Assembly: GCA_019419485.1 (NCBI GenBank)
Contig: DXZV01000038.1
Location: forward strand, 1-8,365
Reading direction: 5' to 3'
Source of the DNA: Collinsella sp.
Lineage (GTDB): Bacteria > Actinomycetota > Coriobacteriia > Coriobacteriales > Coriobacteriaceae
Length of the DNA: 8,365 nucleotides
Part shown: positions 7,717 to 8,365 of the stretch, piece after piece
Position numbering within the stretch: the first letter of the stretch is position 1
Layout of the letters: the number at the start of each line of letters is the position of its first letter
Made by a program: the position numbers and the translations under genes
The notes under the pieces: model-generated
Told to the model about the DNA's origin: nothing
Seen by the model: only the letters and a program-made list of their open reading frames with translations
Databases searched by the model: none

Positions 7717-7728
7717 TGACATATGTCA
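7717..7728. promoter_or_regulatory. Candidate operator 2 (perfect palindrome)
   Basis: TGACATATGTCA is a perfect 12-bp palindrome, flanked by GA that repeats the arm end of operator 1. It ends 14 nt before the start codon at 7743, overlapping the expected transcription start. A protein bound here would block transcription. Confidence 0.55.
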
Positions 7729-7742
7729 GATAAGGAGCACGT

Positions 7743-8365
7743 ATGGCAGGAAGACGCGAGAAATTGCGCCGTGTTGGGATCATCCCCGAATATCGCGGCT
7801 TTACCCCCGACGGCCTTGCCAGTGGAGACGCCATCGACATGACGGTCGACGAACTCGAGGTGCTGCGCCTGTGCGACCTGGAAGGCCTTAACCAAGAGGC
7901 AGTCGCACAGCAGATGGGCATCGCGCGCGCCACGGTGGCGGCTATTTGCAGCCGAGCGCATCGCAAGGTGGCAAACGCGTTGGTCAATGGTCGGGCGCTC
8001 ATCATCGAAGGCGGCAATATCGCGTACTCCCCCATCACCACGACAACGGCCGCATGGCCAGCAAAGGGGGTCGGCACCATGAGGGTGGCAACCACGTACG
8101 ACAATGGCAACATCTTTATGCACTTTGGCCGCAGCGAGCAGTTCAAGATCTACGACGTTCAGGGCGGCAAGGTGCTCAACGAGCAGGTCGTGGGCACCGG
8201 CGGCACCGGCCACGGCGCACTTGCGGGCCTGCTCGCCAACGGCGGCGTGGACACGCTCATCTGCGGCGGCATCGGCGGAGGCGCTATCAACGCGCTTGCC
8301 CAAGCCGGCATCACGGTATACGCAGGTGCCCAGGGCAGCTGCGACGCTTGCGTCGAGGCCCTTAT
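7743..8365 (+). CDS. DUF134 HTH / NifX-like (dinitrogenase FeMo-cofactor) fusion protein, 3' end cut by window
   Basis: The first 207 residues are visible; the gene continues past the window edge. Residues 1-95 are a DUF134 domain. TVDELEVLRLCDLEGLNQEAV and MGIARATV (about 34-65) form a helix-turn-helix of the sigma-70 region 4 type, followed by RRKV-like HRKVANALVNGRAL and IEGG. Residues 113 onward form a NifX/NifB-like domain of the dinitrogenase iron-molybdenum cofactor family. It has FGRSEQFKIYD (128-138), GGTGHGALAGLL (153-164), LICGGIGGGAINAL (172-185) and the start of GAQGSCDACVEAL. No nitrogenase genes are nearby, and in anaerobes without nitrogenase such proteins are linked by domain content to iron-sulfur or metal handling. 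My inference is a metal- or Fe-S-cluster-sensing transcriptional regulator. Many DUF134 proteins have a Cys pair near the N-terminus; this one does not. ATG 7743 is preceded by AAGGAG at a 6-nt spacing. Two palindromes just upstream suggest autoregulation. Confidence 0.9.
   Translation, partial: MAGRREKLRRVGIIPEYRGFTPDGLASGDAIDMTVDELEVLRLCDLEGLNQEAVAQQMGIARATVAAICSRAHRKVANALVNGRALIIEGGNIAYSPITTTTAAWPAKGVGTMRVATTYDNGNIFMHFGRSEQFKIYDVQGGKVLNEQVVGTGGTGHGALAGLLANGGVDTLICGGIGGGAINALAQAGITVYAGAQGSCDACVEAL

Noticed and set aside
7577..8146. N-terminal extension of thyA to 8146
   Set aside because: The extension is antisense to the DUF134-NifX gene and covers the promoter region. The ATG at 7576 has a strong ribosome binding site and gives the standard ThyA length.
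7710..8303. 197-codon minus-strand open frame
   Set aside because: Antisense shadow of the DUF134-NifX gene, which has clear domains and a good ribosome binding site.

Overview
This window looks like chromosomal DNA of a GC-rich, Gram-positive-type gut anaerobe. The high GC content, strong GGAGG-type ribosome binding sites and gene set (phi3T-type ThyA, a DUF134-NifX fusion, corrinoid adenosyltransferase, MATE pump) suggest an actinobacterium of the Coriobacteriia, perhaps Collinsella. The genus is inference; no rRNA or other marker is present.

Layout. Positions 1-650 are a mobile-element graveyard: an AT-rich non-coding stretch, the C-terminal fragment of an IS3-family transposase (minus strand), and the C-terminal tail of a serine recombinase (plus strand). 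Next come a DUF523 gene and ftsH, both on the minus strand, separated by a very clear intrinsic terminator. A 77-bp divergent spacer separates ftsH from a plus-strand corrinoid adenosyltransferase (cobO/btuR family). That gene converges on a minus-strand MATE efflux gene, and an 85-bp imperfect inverted repeat fills the space between their two stop codons. Then, all on the minus strand, come a SPOUT (TrmH/SpoU) RNA methyltransferase and a tight thyA-folA pair. The window ends with a plus-strand DUF134 (HTH) plus NifX-like fusion gene, divergent from thyA and cut by the window edge.

How the genes work together. ThyA converts dUMP to dTMP and oxidises methylene-tetrahydrofolate to dihydrofolate, which DHFR reduces again, so their translationally coupled pairing makes biochemical sense. 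FtsH is the membrane AAA+ protease for quality control. The adenosyltransferase makes adenosylcobalamin. The other genes appear to be independent units. Most of the window is housekeeping and I see no clear new multi-gene system. The most interesting signal is a pair of CATATG-centred palindromes exactly 53 bp apart between thyA and the DUF134-NifX gene. They look like the operator of that regulator, which has no well-known binding site. Secondary points are the antisense overlap that appears to have rebuilt the DUF523 C-terminus, the shortened adenosyltransferase, and the altered substrate loop of the DHFR.
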